8,087 nucleotides of DNA from NCBI GenBank assembly GCA_031292735.1, contig JARLGP010000162.1, forward strand, positions 1 to 8,087, written 5' to 3'. Origin of the DNA: Holophaga sp. (GTDB lineage: Bacteria; Acidobacteriota; Holophagae; Holophagales; Holophagaceae). The notes beneath the pieces were generated by a model that was not told the origin of the DNA, did not search any database, and worked only from the letters and a program-made list of their open reading frames with translations. Positions 1-6,962 of this stretch are shown here, one piece after another. Within the stretch, counting starts at the first letter, position 1; each line of letters begins with the position of its first letter. Made by a program: the position numbers and the translations under genes.

Positions 1-330
1 GCGCGGCGCCAGGGCCGCGCCCGGCCGGGGCAGGGCGCCGGCCTGGATGCGGATGCCCTGGGGGCTGCGGGTGAGGGTGAGGTGGAACGCCTCGCCCCCG
101 GCGCTGTGGTCGAAACTGGCTTCGCCCCGGGTGTTCCAGACCTCCTCCAGGTGGTGCGGAAGGACTTCCCGGGCCAGCAGCTCGATCATGGTCGATGGGA
201 TCGGGTTGGGCAGCAGGGCCTGGTCGGCGCCGCTGGCCATCTGCAGCATGGGCTGCCGGTCGGGCTCCATGCACAGGCCGGTTCCTCCCCTGGGCGCGAT
301 GTGAGCCAAGAGCTTGTCCAGCTGAGGCAT
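1..330 (-). CDS. PilT-like N-terminal region, partial (C-terminus off window)
   Basis: The minus-strand frame is open for 110 codons from ATG at 330 to the window edge, beginning MPQLDKLLAHIAPRGG. An AAAGGAG ribosome binding site sits about 6 bases upstream, which supports this start. The pattern LDKLLAHIAPRGGTGL, then a segment with REVLPHHLEE, then SFDHSAGGEAFHLTLTR resembles the N-terminal domain of PilT/PilU-type ATPases of type IV pilus retraction, which starts with a 'LD.LL....RGGSDLHL' strand and later an 'F.....G.GRFRVN..RQ' strand. Here the usual SDLHL is TGLCM and the second strand is divergent. The visible end (ALPRPGAALAPR) is proline/alanine-rich, like a linker. The Walker motifs that would prove an ATPase would lie outside the window, so a protein having only the N-terminal domain is possible. 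It is divergent from sucC and functionally unrelated to it as far as can be seen. Confidence 0.55.
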   Translation of the reverse strand, partial: MPQLDKLLAHIAPRGGTGLCMEPDRQPMLQMASGADQALLPNPIPSTMIELLAREVLPHHLEEVWNTRGEASFDHSAGGEAFHLTLTRSPQGIRIQAGALPRPGAALAPR

Positions 331-432
331 GGCCGTCTCCTTTTATCGAATTATTCTACCCGGCGTTCAGTGGGGAATTCGCTACACTTGTGCGCTGAAG
401 AGGACCTCAACCGCCCAACCTCAGGAGCCTTG
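331..432. promoter_or_regulatory. divergent intergenic region, PilT-like gene / sucC
   Basis: These 102 bases separate two divergent genes and must hold both promoters. On the minus strand TAGAAT (plus coordinates 353-358) is a fair -10 box for the PilT-like gene, but no good -35 lies 16-18 bases upstream. On the plus strand TACACT (383-388) is a possible -10 for sucC, also without a convincing -35. The sucC ribosome binding site AGGAG is at 423-427. The local A/T enrichment at 341-390 contrasts with the flanking genes. The positions are proposed from pattern only. Confidence 0.35.
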
Positions 433-1605
433 ATGGACATTCACGAGTACCAGGCCAAGGAACTGCTCAGGCAATTCAAGGTCGCGACGCCCGATGGCCG
501 GGTGGCCGCGGACGCGTCGGAGGCGCGCGCCATCACCCAGGAATACGGGGGGCAGAGCGTGATCAAGGCGCAGATCCACGCCGGCGGCCGCGGCAAGGGC
601 GGCGGCGTGAAGTTCGCCCGCACCCCCGAGGAGGCCGCGCAGCTGTTCGAACGGATGTTGGGCATGACCCTGGTGACCAAGCAGACCGGGCCCGAAGGGC
701 GCAAGGTCAAGACCGTGTTCGTCGCCCGGGCGGTGGACATCGCCTCGGAACTCTACCTGAGCCTCCTGGTGGACCGGATCTCGGGCCGGGTGGCGTTCCT
801 GGCCTCTTCCGAAGGCGGGGTGGAGATCGAGGAGGTGGCGGCCAAGACCCCGGAGAAGATCATCAAGGTGGTGGTGGATCCCTGCGTGGGGCTGGCCGGC
901 TACCAGGCCCGGGAGCTGGCCCACGCCCTGGGCCTCACCGGCGAGGCGTTCAAGCAGTGCCCCGGCTTCCTGCGCAACCTCTACCGCCTGTTCATCGAGC
1001 AGGACTGCTCCATGGTGGAGATCAACCCGCTGGTGGTCACTGTCCAGGGCGACCTGACCGCCCTGGACGCCAAGATCGCCTTCGACGACAACGCCCTGTT
1101 CCGCCACCCGGAGATCCAGGCCTACCGCGACCGCGGCGAGGAGGCGCCGGCCGAGACCGAGGCCTCCAAGTACGGGCTCAACTTCATCAAGCTGGACGGC
1201 AGCATCGGCTGCATGGTCAACGGCGCAGGCCTGGCCATGGCAACCATGGACATCATCCAGCACCACGGCTCCAGCCCGGCCAATTTCCTGGACGTGGGCG
1301 GCGGCGCCAGCGAAGAGGCGGTGGACAACGCGTTCCGGATCATCCTCCAGGATCCCGGGGTGAAGGCCGTGCTGGTGAACATCTTCGGCGGGATCATGCG
1401 CTGCGACATCGTCGCCAAGGGGATCGTCAAGGCCTCCCGGGAGAACGGCGTCTCGGTGCCGGTGGTGGTGCGGCTGGAAGGCACCAACGTCGAAGAGGGC
1501 AAGCGGATCCTGGCCGAAAGCGGCCTGAAGATCCTGGTGGGCGCCAACCTGGACGACGCAGCCCGCAAGGTGGTCGCCGCCATTCAGCCCTCGGTAGTGG
1601 AATGA
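433..1605 (+). CDS. sucC: succinate-CoA ligase (ADP-forming) subunit beta
   Basis: This is the beta subunit of succinyl-CoA synthetase, which with SucD converts succinyl-CoA, phosphate and ADP (or GDP) to succinate, CoA and ATP (GTP) in the cytoplasm, the substrate-level phosphorylation step of the TCA cycle. The protein is 390 residues (E. coli SucC is 388) and begins [12 protein letters not shown], the usual family start. The ATP-grasp domain covers roughly residues 1-240: K46 and the glycine-rich GGRGK at 51-55 match nucleotide-binding positions, and N198 (in VEINPL) and D212 match the Mg-binding Asn/Asp. The C-terminal ligase domain (about 245-390) contains [24 protein letters not shown] (316-321) and [13 protein letters not shown] (348-360). 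The start is fixed by AGGAG five bases before ATG 433. An in-frame extension upstream is open but lacks family similarity. The gene leads the sucCD pair. ATP versus GTP preference cannot be read safely from sequence. Confidence 0.98.
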   Translation: MDIHEYQAKELLRQFKVATPDGRVAADASEARAITQEYGGQSVIKAQIHAGGRGKGGGVKFARTPEEAAQLFERMLGMTLVTKQTGPEGRKVKTVFVARAVDIASELYLSLLVDRISGRVAFLASSEGGVEIEEVAAKTPEKIIKVVVDPCVGLAGYQARELAHALGLTGEAFKQCPGFLRNLYRLFIEQDCSMVEINPLVVTVQGDLTALDAKIAFDDNALFRHPEIQAYRDRGEEAPAETEASKYGLNFIKLDGSIGCMVNGAGLAMATMDIIQHHGSSPANFLDVGGGASEEAVDNAFRIILQDPGVKAVLVNIFGGIMRCDIVAKGIVKASRENGVSVPVVVRLEGTNVEEGKRILAESGLKILVGANLDDAARKVVAAIQPSVVE

Positions 1606-1686
1606 CCTTGTCCACGGTGCGTGTCCCGGCATGAGGGGCCGTAGTGGAATGCTCAAATTTGCCAAGGCTATTTCGAAACGGCCCCT
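1594..1686 (+). repeat. sucC-sucD spacer: 11-bp direct repeat plus 9-bp inverted repeat
   Basis: GTAGTGGAATG at 1594-1604, the last codons and stop of sucC, recurs exactly at 1641-1651. The second copy lies just inside a stem formed by AGGGGCCGT (1634-1642) and its exact complement ACGGCCCCT (1678-1686), with a 35-base loop. There is no T-run after the right arm, so it is not a classical intrinsic terminator. The stem ends about 13 bases before the sucD ribosome binding site (GGAGAGG, 1699-1705). It could be an RNA structure adjusting sucD translation or mRNA decay, or the trace of a small duplication that lengthened the spacer. The repeats are directly visible; the function is inferred. Confidence 0.5.
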
Positions 1687-1710
1687 AAACCATCCAACGG
1701 AGAGGCACGC

Positions 1711-2589
1711 ATGTCCATCCTGGTCGGCAACCAAACCAAACTGATCGTCCAAGGCATCACCGGCCGCGAGGGCCTCTACCACGCCAAGGGCTGCCGCGAC
1801 TACGGCACCCGCGTGGTGGGCGGCGTCACTCCGGGCAAGGGCGGCACCGAGATCGACGGCTTCCCGGTGTTCGACAGCGTGAAGCAGGCCCGGGCCGCCA
1901 CCGGCGCCAACGTCTCGGTGATCTTCGTGCCCCCGGCGGGCGCCGCCGACGCCATCCTGGAGGCCGCCGACGCCGGCATCGAGCTGGTCATCTGCATCAC
2001 CGAGGGCGTGCCCATCCTGGACATGGTCAAGGTGAAGCAGGCCCTGGCGGGCCATCCAGGCACCCGGCTGGTGGGCCCCAACTGCCCCGGCGTGATCACC
2101 CCGGGCCAGGCCAAGGTGGGCATCATGCCAGGGCGCATCCACCTGCCCGGCCACGTGGGCATCGTCTCCCGCTCCGGCACCCTCACCTACGAGGCGGTGG
2201 GCCAGCTCACGGCCCTGGGCATCGGCCAGAGCACCTGCGTGGGCATCGGCGGCGACCCCATCAACGGGACCAGCTTCATCGACGTGCTCAGGCTGTTCCA
2301 GGCCGACCCCGACACCCGCGCCATCATCATGGTGGGGGAGATCGGCGGCAGCGCCGAGGAGGACGCCGCGGCCTTCATCCAGGCCCACGTGACCAAGCCC
2401 GTGGTGGCCTTCATCGCCGGCCAGTCCGCCCCCGCAGGCCGCCGCATGGGCCATGCCGGGGCCATCATCAGCGGCGGCAAGGGCACCGCCTCGGCCAAGA
2501 TGGCCACCCTGGCCGAAGCCGGCATCACCGTGGTGGCCAGCCCGGCGGACATGGGCAAGGCCATGGCCGGTCTGCTGGCCAAAGCCTAG
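1711..2589 (+). CDS. sucD: succinate-CoA ligase (ADP-forming) subunit alpha
   Basis: This is the alpha subunit of succinyl-CoA synthetase. It binds CoA and carries the histidine that is phosphorylated during the reaction catalysed with SucC. It has 292 residues (E. coli SucD is 289). The N-terminal Rossmann-type CoA-binding domain shows [10 protein letters not shown] at about 15-24 and the GGVTPGKGG loop near 37-45. The ITEGVP and GPNCPG (122-127) motifs follow. The C-terminal flavodoxin-like ligase domain has GEIGG (209-213), and the phospho-histidine is H248 in RRMGHAGAI, followed by [15 protein letters not shown]. All expected catalytic positions are present. The start ATG has GGAGAGG about five bases upstream. 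It lies 105 bases downstream of sucC in the same direction, longer than the tight or overlapping junction usual for this pair, with structure in the spacer; co-transcription remains likely. Confidence 0.98.
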   Translation: MSILVGNQTKLIVQGITGREGLYHAKGCRDYGTRVVGGVTPGKGGTEIDGFPVFDSVKQARAATGANVSVIFVPPAGAADAILEAADAGIELVICITEGVPILDMVKVKQALAGHPGTRLVGPNCPGVITPGQAKVGIMPGRIHLPGHVGIVSRSGTLTYEAVGQLTALGIGQSTCVGIGGDPINGTSFIDVLRLFQADPDTRAIIMVGEIGGSAEEDAAAFIQAHVTKPVVAFIAGQSAPAGRRMGHAGAIISGGKGTASAKMATLAEAGITVVASPADMGKAMAGLLAKA

Positions 2590-2600
2590 CTTGCCATGGG

Positions 2601-2631
2601 CTTCCCCGCCTAGTACATCTGGATGGGGAAG
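2601..2631 (+). other. small stem-loop between sucD and the amidohydrolase gene
   Basis: CTTCCCC (2601-2607) pairs exactly with GGGGAAG (2625-2631) around a 17-base loop. The right arm ends three bases before the AAGGA ribosome binding site (2634-2638) of the next gene. No T-tract follows, so it is a poor terminator; it could modestly affect read-through or initiation of the downstream gene. A 7-bp G/C-rich pairing in this composition may also be chance. Confidence 0.3.
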
Positions 2632-2642
2632 TGAAGGAATCC

Positions 2643-3740
2643 ATGGAACAACGAATCAGCGCCGCCTACGACATCCTGCATGCCATGCCCGAGCTGGGCT
2701 TCAAGGAATTCAAGACCTCGGCCTGGCTGGCCGACCAGCTCCGGGCGGCCGGCTGCGAGGTGACCACCGGCGTGGCCGGCACCGGCATCGTCGCCGTGCT
2801 GAAGGGCCGGGAGCCGGGGCCAGTGGTGGGCCTGCGCGCGGACCTGGACGCCCTGCCGCACCATGTGGACGGGCAGGAGGTCCGGGTCCATTCCTGCGGC
2901 CATGACGCCCATTGCACCATGGTCCTGGCCGTGGCCGAAGCCATGGCTGCCACCGGATTCCGGCGCGGAACCCTGAAGCTGCTGTTCCAGCCGGGGGAGG
3001 AGACCCTGTACGGCGCCACCCGGATGATCGAGGCCGGCGTCCTGGATGGCCTGGACATCCTGCTGGGCATCCACCTGCGCCCGATCCAGGAGGCCAGGGC
3101 GGGGCAGGCCACCCCGGCGCTCTACCACGGCGCCTGCGCGGTCATGGAAGCCACCCTGCACGGCCATACCGCCCACGGCGCCCGGCCCCACCTGGGGATC
3201 AACGCCATCGACGCCGCCGCGGCGGTGATCCAGGCGGTGAACGCCATCAACCTCGACCCGGTGGTGCCCTGGAGCTGCAAGGTGACCCGGCTGCAGGCCG
3301 GCGGCGCGGCCAACGTCATTCCCGACAAGGCCGAGCTGGCCCTGGATCTGCGCGCCCAGCGCAACGACGCCATGGCCACTCTGATCGAAGCCACCCGGCG
3401 TGCCATCCAGACCGGGGCGGCCACGGTGGGGGCCAGCGCCGAGGTGGCCCTTCCGGCCAGCGTGCCCAGCGCGGAGTACGATCCGGAAATCATCGCCCTG
3501 GCCCGGAAGGCGATCCGCGCCGTGCTGGGCGACGCGGGCCTGCTGGACCCCGTCGTCTCCCCCGGCGGCGACGACTTCCACCGCTACGTGCAGGCCAAAC
3601 CGGCCCTGCGGACCGGCTTCATCGGACTGGGGTGCGACCTCGCCCCGGGGCTGCACGATCCGGCCATGCACTTCCACCGGCCGGCCATGGCCCAGGGCGT
3701 GGACATCCTCCTTCACATGGTGCGCAAGCTGCTGGACTGA
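2643..3740 (+). CDS. M20 family (M20D-like) metallo-amidohydrolase
   Basis: This is a predicted cytoplasmic metal-dependent hydrolase cleaving an amide bond of an N-acylated amino acid or similar compound; the substrate cannot be read from sequence. The 365-residue protein has M20D hallmarks in order: HAMPELGFKEFKTS (13-26), GLRADLDALP (63-72), metal-ligand motif HSCGHDAH (83-90, with C85 and H87), QPGEE (116-120; catalytic and metal Glu), GIHLRP (142-147; ligand H143), a dimerisation domain with GHTAHGARPHLGINAID (174-190), and LHDPAMHFH (337-345) near the C-terminus supplying the last ligand H338. No signal peptide or membrane segment is seen. ATG 2643 was chosen because AAGGA at 2634-2638 is spaced for it; an in-frame GTG at 2631 would have its site too close. 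It is compact compared with many M20D members of about 380-400 residues, and DALPHHVDGQEVRVHSCGH recalls the AmhX-type branch. It follows sucD by 53 bases in the same direction, so read-through is possible although there is no metabolic link. Confidence 0.9.
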   Translation: MEQRISAAYDILHAMPELGFKEFKTSAWLADQLRAAGCEVTTGVAGTGIVAVLKGREPGPVVGLRADLDALPHHVDGQEVRVHSCGHDAHCTMVLAVAEAMAATGFRRGTLKLLFQPGEETLYGATRMIEAGVLDGLDILLGIHLRPIQEARAGQATPALYHGACAVMEATLHGHTAHGARPHLGINAIDAAAAVIQAVNAINLDPVVPWSCKVTRLQAGGAANVIPDKAELALDLRAQRNDAMATLIEATRRAIQTGAATVGASAEVALPASVPSAEYDPEIIALARKAIRAVLGDAGLLDPVVSPGGDDFHRYVQAKPALRTGFIGLGCDLAPGLHDPAMHFHRPAMAQGVDILLHMVRKLLD

Positions 3741-3745
3741 GCCGG

Positions 3746-4963
3746 CTATTTCCTCACGGTGAAGTACTTCGCCGGCACCTTCAGGGAGGTGGTCTTCATG
3801 TAGCCCCTGCCGAAGACGAAGGTGTCCATGTAGACCAGCAGCTCGTTCCGGCTGCGGATGCCGGTGCTGGCATCGGTGTAGTAGGAACCGTTCCAGCTGG
3901 AGCCGACGCTGTACTTACCGAGCGCGTCATAGATATCCTTGGTGTTGGAAAGCTTGGCTTTGCCTTCCACCACGCGCTTGCCCAGTTCGGCCAGGCCGGC
4001 GATGAACACGTATCCGGAGCTGTAGGGCCAGGTGCCGAGCCTGCCGCCGGCGCCCTTGGCCACCAGGGTCTTGTCGATCTTGTTCATGATCGCGGTCCAG
4101 TTGCCCGCCTCGGCGGAGAGGTTGAGGCCCAACGCCCCCGGGAACCCGAGGATGGGGGAGGCCGAGCCCGGCTCCACGAAGATGGCGTCCTTGCTGGCGG
4201 CCACGCACTTGATCACCGGTTCGGCCTGGGCGTCATTGCTGGTGAAGAAGGCCACCTTGTCGTGGCGCGGGCCGCTGTACTGGGCGATCCACTGGGGCAT
4301 CTTCTCCAGCAGGAACTGCTGGGCGCCGGCCACGCCCACATCGGAGGTGGGGTCGGGAGCGCTCATGTAGACGAACCGGATGCCCAGGTCCTTGCAGGCC
4401 TGTTCCATGACCGCGCGGCGCCGGCCCAGGCTTTCCATGGACATGTGCCGGGGAAAGGAGATGTGCACCATGGTCTTGGCGCCCAGCTGCTTGGCCACCC
4501 AGGGGATGGTGTAGCCCCGGGAAACGAAGTCCAGGTCCAGCACCAGATCGGACACCTTGGTGATCACCAGCGGGTCCTCCAGCGGGATCGCGCCCAGCAG
4601 CAGGATGTCGGGCCGCTTGGCCCGGATCCGCTTGAACGCTTCCGCGGTGCCGGGCAGCATGTTGCAGGTGACGATCACCTTCATGAGCGGATCCTGGGAA
4701 AGGCCGACGATGTTGGAGATCAGGGTCTCCTGCTGGGACATGAAATCGTCCGGCGCGATGACCACCCGGACCATGCCGCCGTTCTTCACCTCGCCATTCT
4801 CCTTGATGAACTGCTGGACACCGCGCATGGCGTCCTCACCCTGGGCCACGGTGGCCGTGCTGAATCCGATATGGAATTTCGCCGGGGCGGCGGAGGCCGC
4901 GCTGGCGCAAAGCAGAAGTGCCAGCGCCGGGACCAGGGCGGACACCTTGAGGTGGATGGGCAT
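3746..4963 (-). CDS. exported DUF3798 family, periplasmic-binding-protein-like
   Basis: The protein has 405 residues. Residues 1 to about 25 form a signal peptide (MPIHLK, a hydrophobic stretch to residue 20, then SAASAA before PAKFHIG). C19 lies in LLLC, which is not a proper lipobox, so a soluble periplasmic protein is preferred. The mature part starts with a beta-strand FHIGFSTATVAQGED and has conserved blocks I associate with DUF3798: HISFPRHM (167-174), APDPTSDVGVAGAQQF (202-217), TSNDAQAEPVIK near 251-262 and WNGSYYTDASTG (357-368). The alternating strand/helix pattern and 'SND..' segment resemble type I periplasmic binding folds such as BMP-type lipoproteins. The ligand and biological role are unknown. 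The start is supported by TAAGGAG five bases upstream. No ABC permease or ATPase gene lies beside it. It converges on the amidohydrolase gene with a 5-base gap and no visible terminator between them. Confidence 0.85.
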   Translation of the reverse strand: MPIHLKVSALVPALALLLCASAASAAPAKFHIGFSTATVAQGEDAMRGVQQFIKENGEVKNGGMVRVVIAPDDFMSQQETLISNIVGLSQDPLMKVIVTCNMLPGTAEAFKRIRAKRPDILLLGAIPLEDPLVITKVSDLVLDLDFVSRGYTIPWVAKQLGAKTMVHISFPRHMSMESLGRRRAVMEQACKDLGIRFVYMSAPDPTSDVGVAGAQQFLLEKMPQWIAQYSGPRHDKVAFFTSNDAQAEPVIKCVAASKDAIFVEPGSASPILGFPGALGLNLSAEAGNWTAIMNKIDKTLVAKGAGGRLGTWPYSSGYVFIAGLAELGKRVVEGKAKLSNTKDIYDALGKYSVGSSWNGSYYTDASTGIRSRNELLVYMDTFVFGRGYMKTTSLKVPAKYFTVRK

Positions 4964-5221
4964 GGGGTCTCCTTAATGAAATAAACAAGATGCCGTCGGT
5001 CCAAGCCCCAGGCTCGGGGGGTGTCGCTTTCGGCTTTTGGGGAAAGTTGGATCTCATTCTAGCGAATTTAGGGTTCAGCCGGCCTTACCAAGCGAAAAGT
5101 TTCTGATCTCAGGAAGGTTGCCGAAAGTTTCGACAATTTCAGGTATTGACATTAATAAAAAGTAAATAACATTTTCACCATCCAGCCGGCTTGAACAGAG
5201 GGTGGGCTCTTGGAGATCCGT
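4964..5221. promoter_or_regulatory. divergent regulatory region, DUF3798 / PAP2-like gene
   Basis: No gene is supported in these 258 bases. The part from about 5050 to 5180 is distinctly A/T-richer than the flanking genes. It holds an 11-base palindrome CGAAAGTTTCG (5122-5132) and a related CGAAAAGTTTC (5093-5103) 29 bases earlier, a plausible pair of operator sites. GTTCAGCCGGC (5073-5083) and GCCGGCTTGAAC (5185-5196) form an imperfect inverted pair bracketing the A/T-rich part. On the minus strand TAGAAT (plus coordinates 5056-5061) could be a -10 for the DUF3798 gene, without a clear -35. A 25-codon minus frame at 5075-5152 has no ribosome binding site and is not called. Confidence 0.4.
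5146..5172 (+). promoter_or_regulatory. candidate sigma-70 promoter for the PAP2-like gene
   Basis: A perfect -35 hexamer TTGACA lies at 5146-5151. The best -10 nearby is TAACAT (5167-5172) at a short 15-base spacing, matching four of six consensus positions. The spacer is A-rich, and the CGAAAGTTTCG palindrome lies 13 bases upstream of the -35, where an activator or repressor could act. Transcription would run about 40 bases before ATG 5222. The -35 is seen directly; its use is inferred. Confidence 0.45.
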
Positions 5222-6031
5222 ATGAGAATGGCCGGGCTGTTCCTGGTGGGTTGTCTGTTTCCTGTGCATGCCTGGGCCCAGGAGCCGCCCGCCAGCCGGA
5301 TGGACGCCTTCCCGGCCCTGCCGCGGCTGCTCTGGGACGACACCGTGGCCCTGGTGCGGATGCCCGGCGACTGGGGCTCCCGCCAGTGGACCGGAGTCGC
5401 CTGGGGGACCGCCGCGGTGCTGGCCACCGGGCTGGCCCTGGACCGACCGGTGGATCGGGCGGTGGTGCGCAATCCCAGCCCGTCCCTGAACAATGCGGCC
5501 AAGAACGTGGCCCAGTTGGGCGGAGTGGGCGGGCTGGTGCTCATCGGCGGCGGCTACCTGGGCAGCAGCCTGCTGGGCAAGGACCAGGCCCGTTCCATGT
5601 GGGTGGATGCCGGCATCGCCACCGTGCTGGCCCGGGGCACCGCCTTCACCCTGCAGTGGGCCATCGGCCGCCAGGGCCCCGGGGACAACCGGGGAACCCA
5701 CGATTTCCGGCCCTTCAGTACGGGCGATTCCTTCCCGTCGGGCCATGCCTCCCAGGCCTTCGCCATGGCCTCGGTGGTTTCCATGCACGCGGACAGCCCC
5801 TGGGTGGGCGCGGCCGCCTACGGCCTGGCCGGGCTGGTGGGCCTGGCCAGGCTGGAGACCCGGGACCACTTCAGTTCGGACGTCCTGGCCGGCGCCCTCA
5901 TCGGCACGGGGATCGGCCGGGCGGTGGTGCGGGTGAACCAGGGCAGGCGCGCCGGCGGCCGGGCCGAGTTCACCGTGGTCCCCGTGCTGGGCGGGGGCTT
6001 CCGGGGGCTCCGGCTGACGGCCAGGTTCTAG
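5222..6031 (+). CDS. exported PAP2-superfamily phosphatase-like protein with altered motif 1
   Basis: PAP2 (type 2 phosphatidic acid phosphatase) proteins remove phosphate from lipids or small phosphate esters, usually on the outer face of the membrane. The 269-residue product has signal-like residues 1-19 (MRMAGLFLVGCLFPVHAWA, cleavage before Q20); LVGC at 8-11 also fits a lipobox, though very near the N-terminus. Several hydrophobic stretches follow (about 57-77, 100-118, 194-210, 221-236). Motif 2 is intact (PSGH, 172-175) and motif 3 is nearly so (R210, H216, D220 in ARLETRDHFSSD, with A for the usual S). Motif 1, normally K-x6-RP, reads Q145-WAIGRQ-G152-P153, so both the Lys and the Arg that bind phosphate are replaced. 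It may be weakly active, specialised or a non-catalytic relative. ATG 5222 is preferred for GGAG at 5212-5215, six bases upstream; an in-frame TTG at 5210 is less likely. It is divergent from the DUF3798 gene. Confidence 0.85.
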   Translation: MRMAGLFLVGCLFPVHAWAQEPPASRMDAFPALPRLLWDDTVALVRMPGDWGSRQWTGVAWGTAAVLATGLALDRPVDRAVVRNPSPSLNNAAKNVAQLGGVGGLVLIGGGYLGSSLLGKDQARSMWVDAGIATVLARGTAFTLQWAIGRQGPGDNRGTHDFRPFSTGDSFPSGHASQAFAMASVVSMHADSPWVGAAAYGLAGLVGLARLETRDHFSSDVLAGALIGTGIGRAVVRVNQGRRAGGRAEFTVVPVLGGGFRGLRLTARF

Positions 6032-6078
6032 GAGGCTGACCGTGTAAAGGCTCGGGTCCCCTCCATTTCGCCCTGGTT

Positions 6079-6115
6079 CGTTCTGTTGGATCGCTGATCG
6101 CGATCCAACAGAACG
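6079..6115 (+). terminator. perfect 16-bp inverted repeat, possible transcription end
   Basis: CGTTCTGTTGGATCGC (6079-6094) and its exact complement GCGATCCAACAGAACG (6100-6115) flank a 5-base loop TGATC. It lies 48 bases after the PAP2-like stop codon, where a terminator would be expected, but no T-run follows on either strand, so it is not a standard intrinsic terminator. It might stop transcription with Rho, protect the 3' end, or be a copy of a dispersed palindromic repeat. A second weaker inverted pair, CCGGAGG/CCTCCGG (6126-6132 and 6155-6161), follows directly. Confidence 0.5.
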
Positions 6116-6300
6116 GATGGCTTCGCCGGAGGGCAACCGGCACTTGTGTATCCGCCTCCGGGATTTGGGGTCATCGCACCAAACGGAAATTTACGCACGT
6201 TAAGAATAATTTATTACAAAATAACATGAGGCCTTTACCAACCGGGTTTAGTGGGACCCAATTGGCTATGGCCGTGAACCCTGGACTTTAAAGCCCCAAC
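6116..6300. other. noncoding junction between GC-rich block and AT-rich segment
   Basis: No reading frame here looks like a gene. Composition changes within this stretch: up to about 6175 it is GC-rich, and around 6181-6230 it becomes markedly A/T-rich (TTAAGAATAATTTATTACAA). GCCTTTACCAACCGGGTT (6231-6248) partly mirrors, in inverted orientation, GCCTTTAACCCGGGTTG on the minus strand near 7905-7889, so this may be one edge of an inserted segment. No tRNA or transposase remnant is seen. Confidence 0.4.
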
Positions 6301-6897
6301 CTACGAATGGTCAGGCAGAATTATGTTATTTATTCGTTTTTTTACCATAAAACTTGAGACCTTACCTGCAAATACTCCTCCACCATCCATTATAAAATTA
6401 TCTATGAATTTAAATCCAGCCTTTTTGTAAACTCGTTTTGCCCTTGGGTTAGTTAGATCTGGATCAATAAAAAACGTATCCGCATTGGGTTCTATGGATT
6501 TCTGAAAAAATGTTGTAAATACATCCAAGGTTTTAGATCCTAAGCCACGTCCGATAAAGTCGGTATTTCCTATCATATAGTCAATGCTATAGGTAGTTCC
6601 TGTTTTAGAGAGGTAGCTGTCTTTGATGCTAGCCCGTTCAACCCCTGGTTCTTCCTTGATTGTCATAATCATGCAATACGGAATACCATCCATTGAACCA
6701 ATCCAGTATGTGTATAGTCCATTGGCATATTTTGATGGCTCTATTCTGCCTTCAATGAACTTAACGATGTCATCCTTGTGCCCTTGACTATTATCCCAAA
6801 ATTCCATGACATGTGGCTCATTAAGCCAGTTCATTACGATTGTTTTGTGAGACTCGTTGGCTTTTTCAAATTCAATATTCACTTCAAGCTCCATCAT
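6301..6897 (-). CDS. GNAT acetyltransferase, AAC(6')-like
   Basis: The 198-residue product is a predicted acetyl-CoA-dependent N-acetyltransferase. It has the layout of AAC(6')-I-type and related GNAT enzymes: WLNEPHVMEFW (24-34), the beta-4/acetyl-CoA loop IDYMIGN then FIGRGLGSKTL (105-111 and 114-124; the pyrophosphate-binding R-x-x-G-x-G pattern is loosely kept as IGRGLGS), and IDPDLTNPRAKRVYKKAGF (144-162), typical of the C-terminal half. Aminoglycoside modification is possible from the resemblance but not shown; siderophore or other amine substrates fit too. The coding sequence is strongly AT-rich with A/T third positions, unlike the window's first 6 kb, pointing to horizontal acquisition. 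The start is uncertain: tandem ATGs at 6897 and 6894, with no clear ribosome binding site. It follows another GNAT gene by 65 bases on the same strand, so they may share a transcript. Confidence 0.85.
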   Translation of the reverse strand: MMELEVNIEFEKANESHKTIVMNWLNEPHVMEFWDNSQGHKDDIVKFIEGRIEPSKYANGLYTYWIGSMDGIPYCMIMTIKEEPGVERASIKDSYLSKTGTTYSIDYMIGNTDFIGRGLGSKTLDVFTTFFQKSIEPNADTFFIDPDLTNPRAKRVYKKAGFKFIDNFIMDGGGVFAGKVSSFMVKKRINNIILPDHS

Positions 6898-6962
6898 TTC
6901 AGTCTTGTTCCCTGCCGTGCCCTGGTCGACCTGTCGCCTTAGGTGCCGGAACTAACGCAGCC

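Noticed and set aside
421..2454. A very long open minus-strand frame (about 677 codons) antisense to sucC and sucD.
   Set aside because: It mirrors codon bias in GC-rich DNA: the protein is rich in His, Gly, Ala and Asp with no family resemblance, and the plus strand has clear sucCD motifs.
2912..4984. A 690-codon plus-strand frame spanning the end of the amidohydrolase and the antisense of the DUF3798 gene.
   Set aside because: It is low complexity (Arg/Gly/Pro then Gly/His/Val), crosses two well-supported genes and has no conserved motifs.
5075..5152. A 25-codon minus-strand frame (MSIPEIVETFGNLPEIRNF...) in the DUF3798/PAP2 intergenic region.
   Set aside because: The composition looks peptide-like, but there is no ribosome binding site and it overlaps the probable promoter; not supported as a gene.
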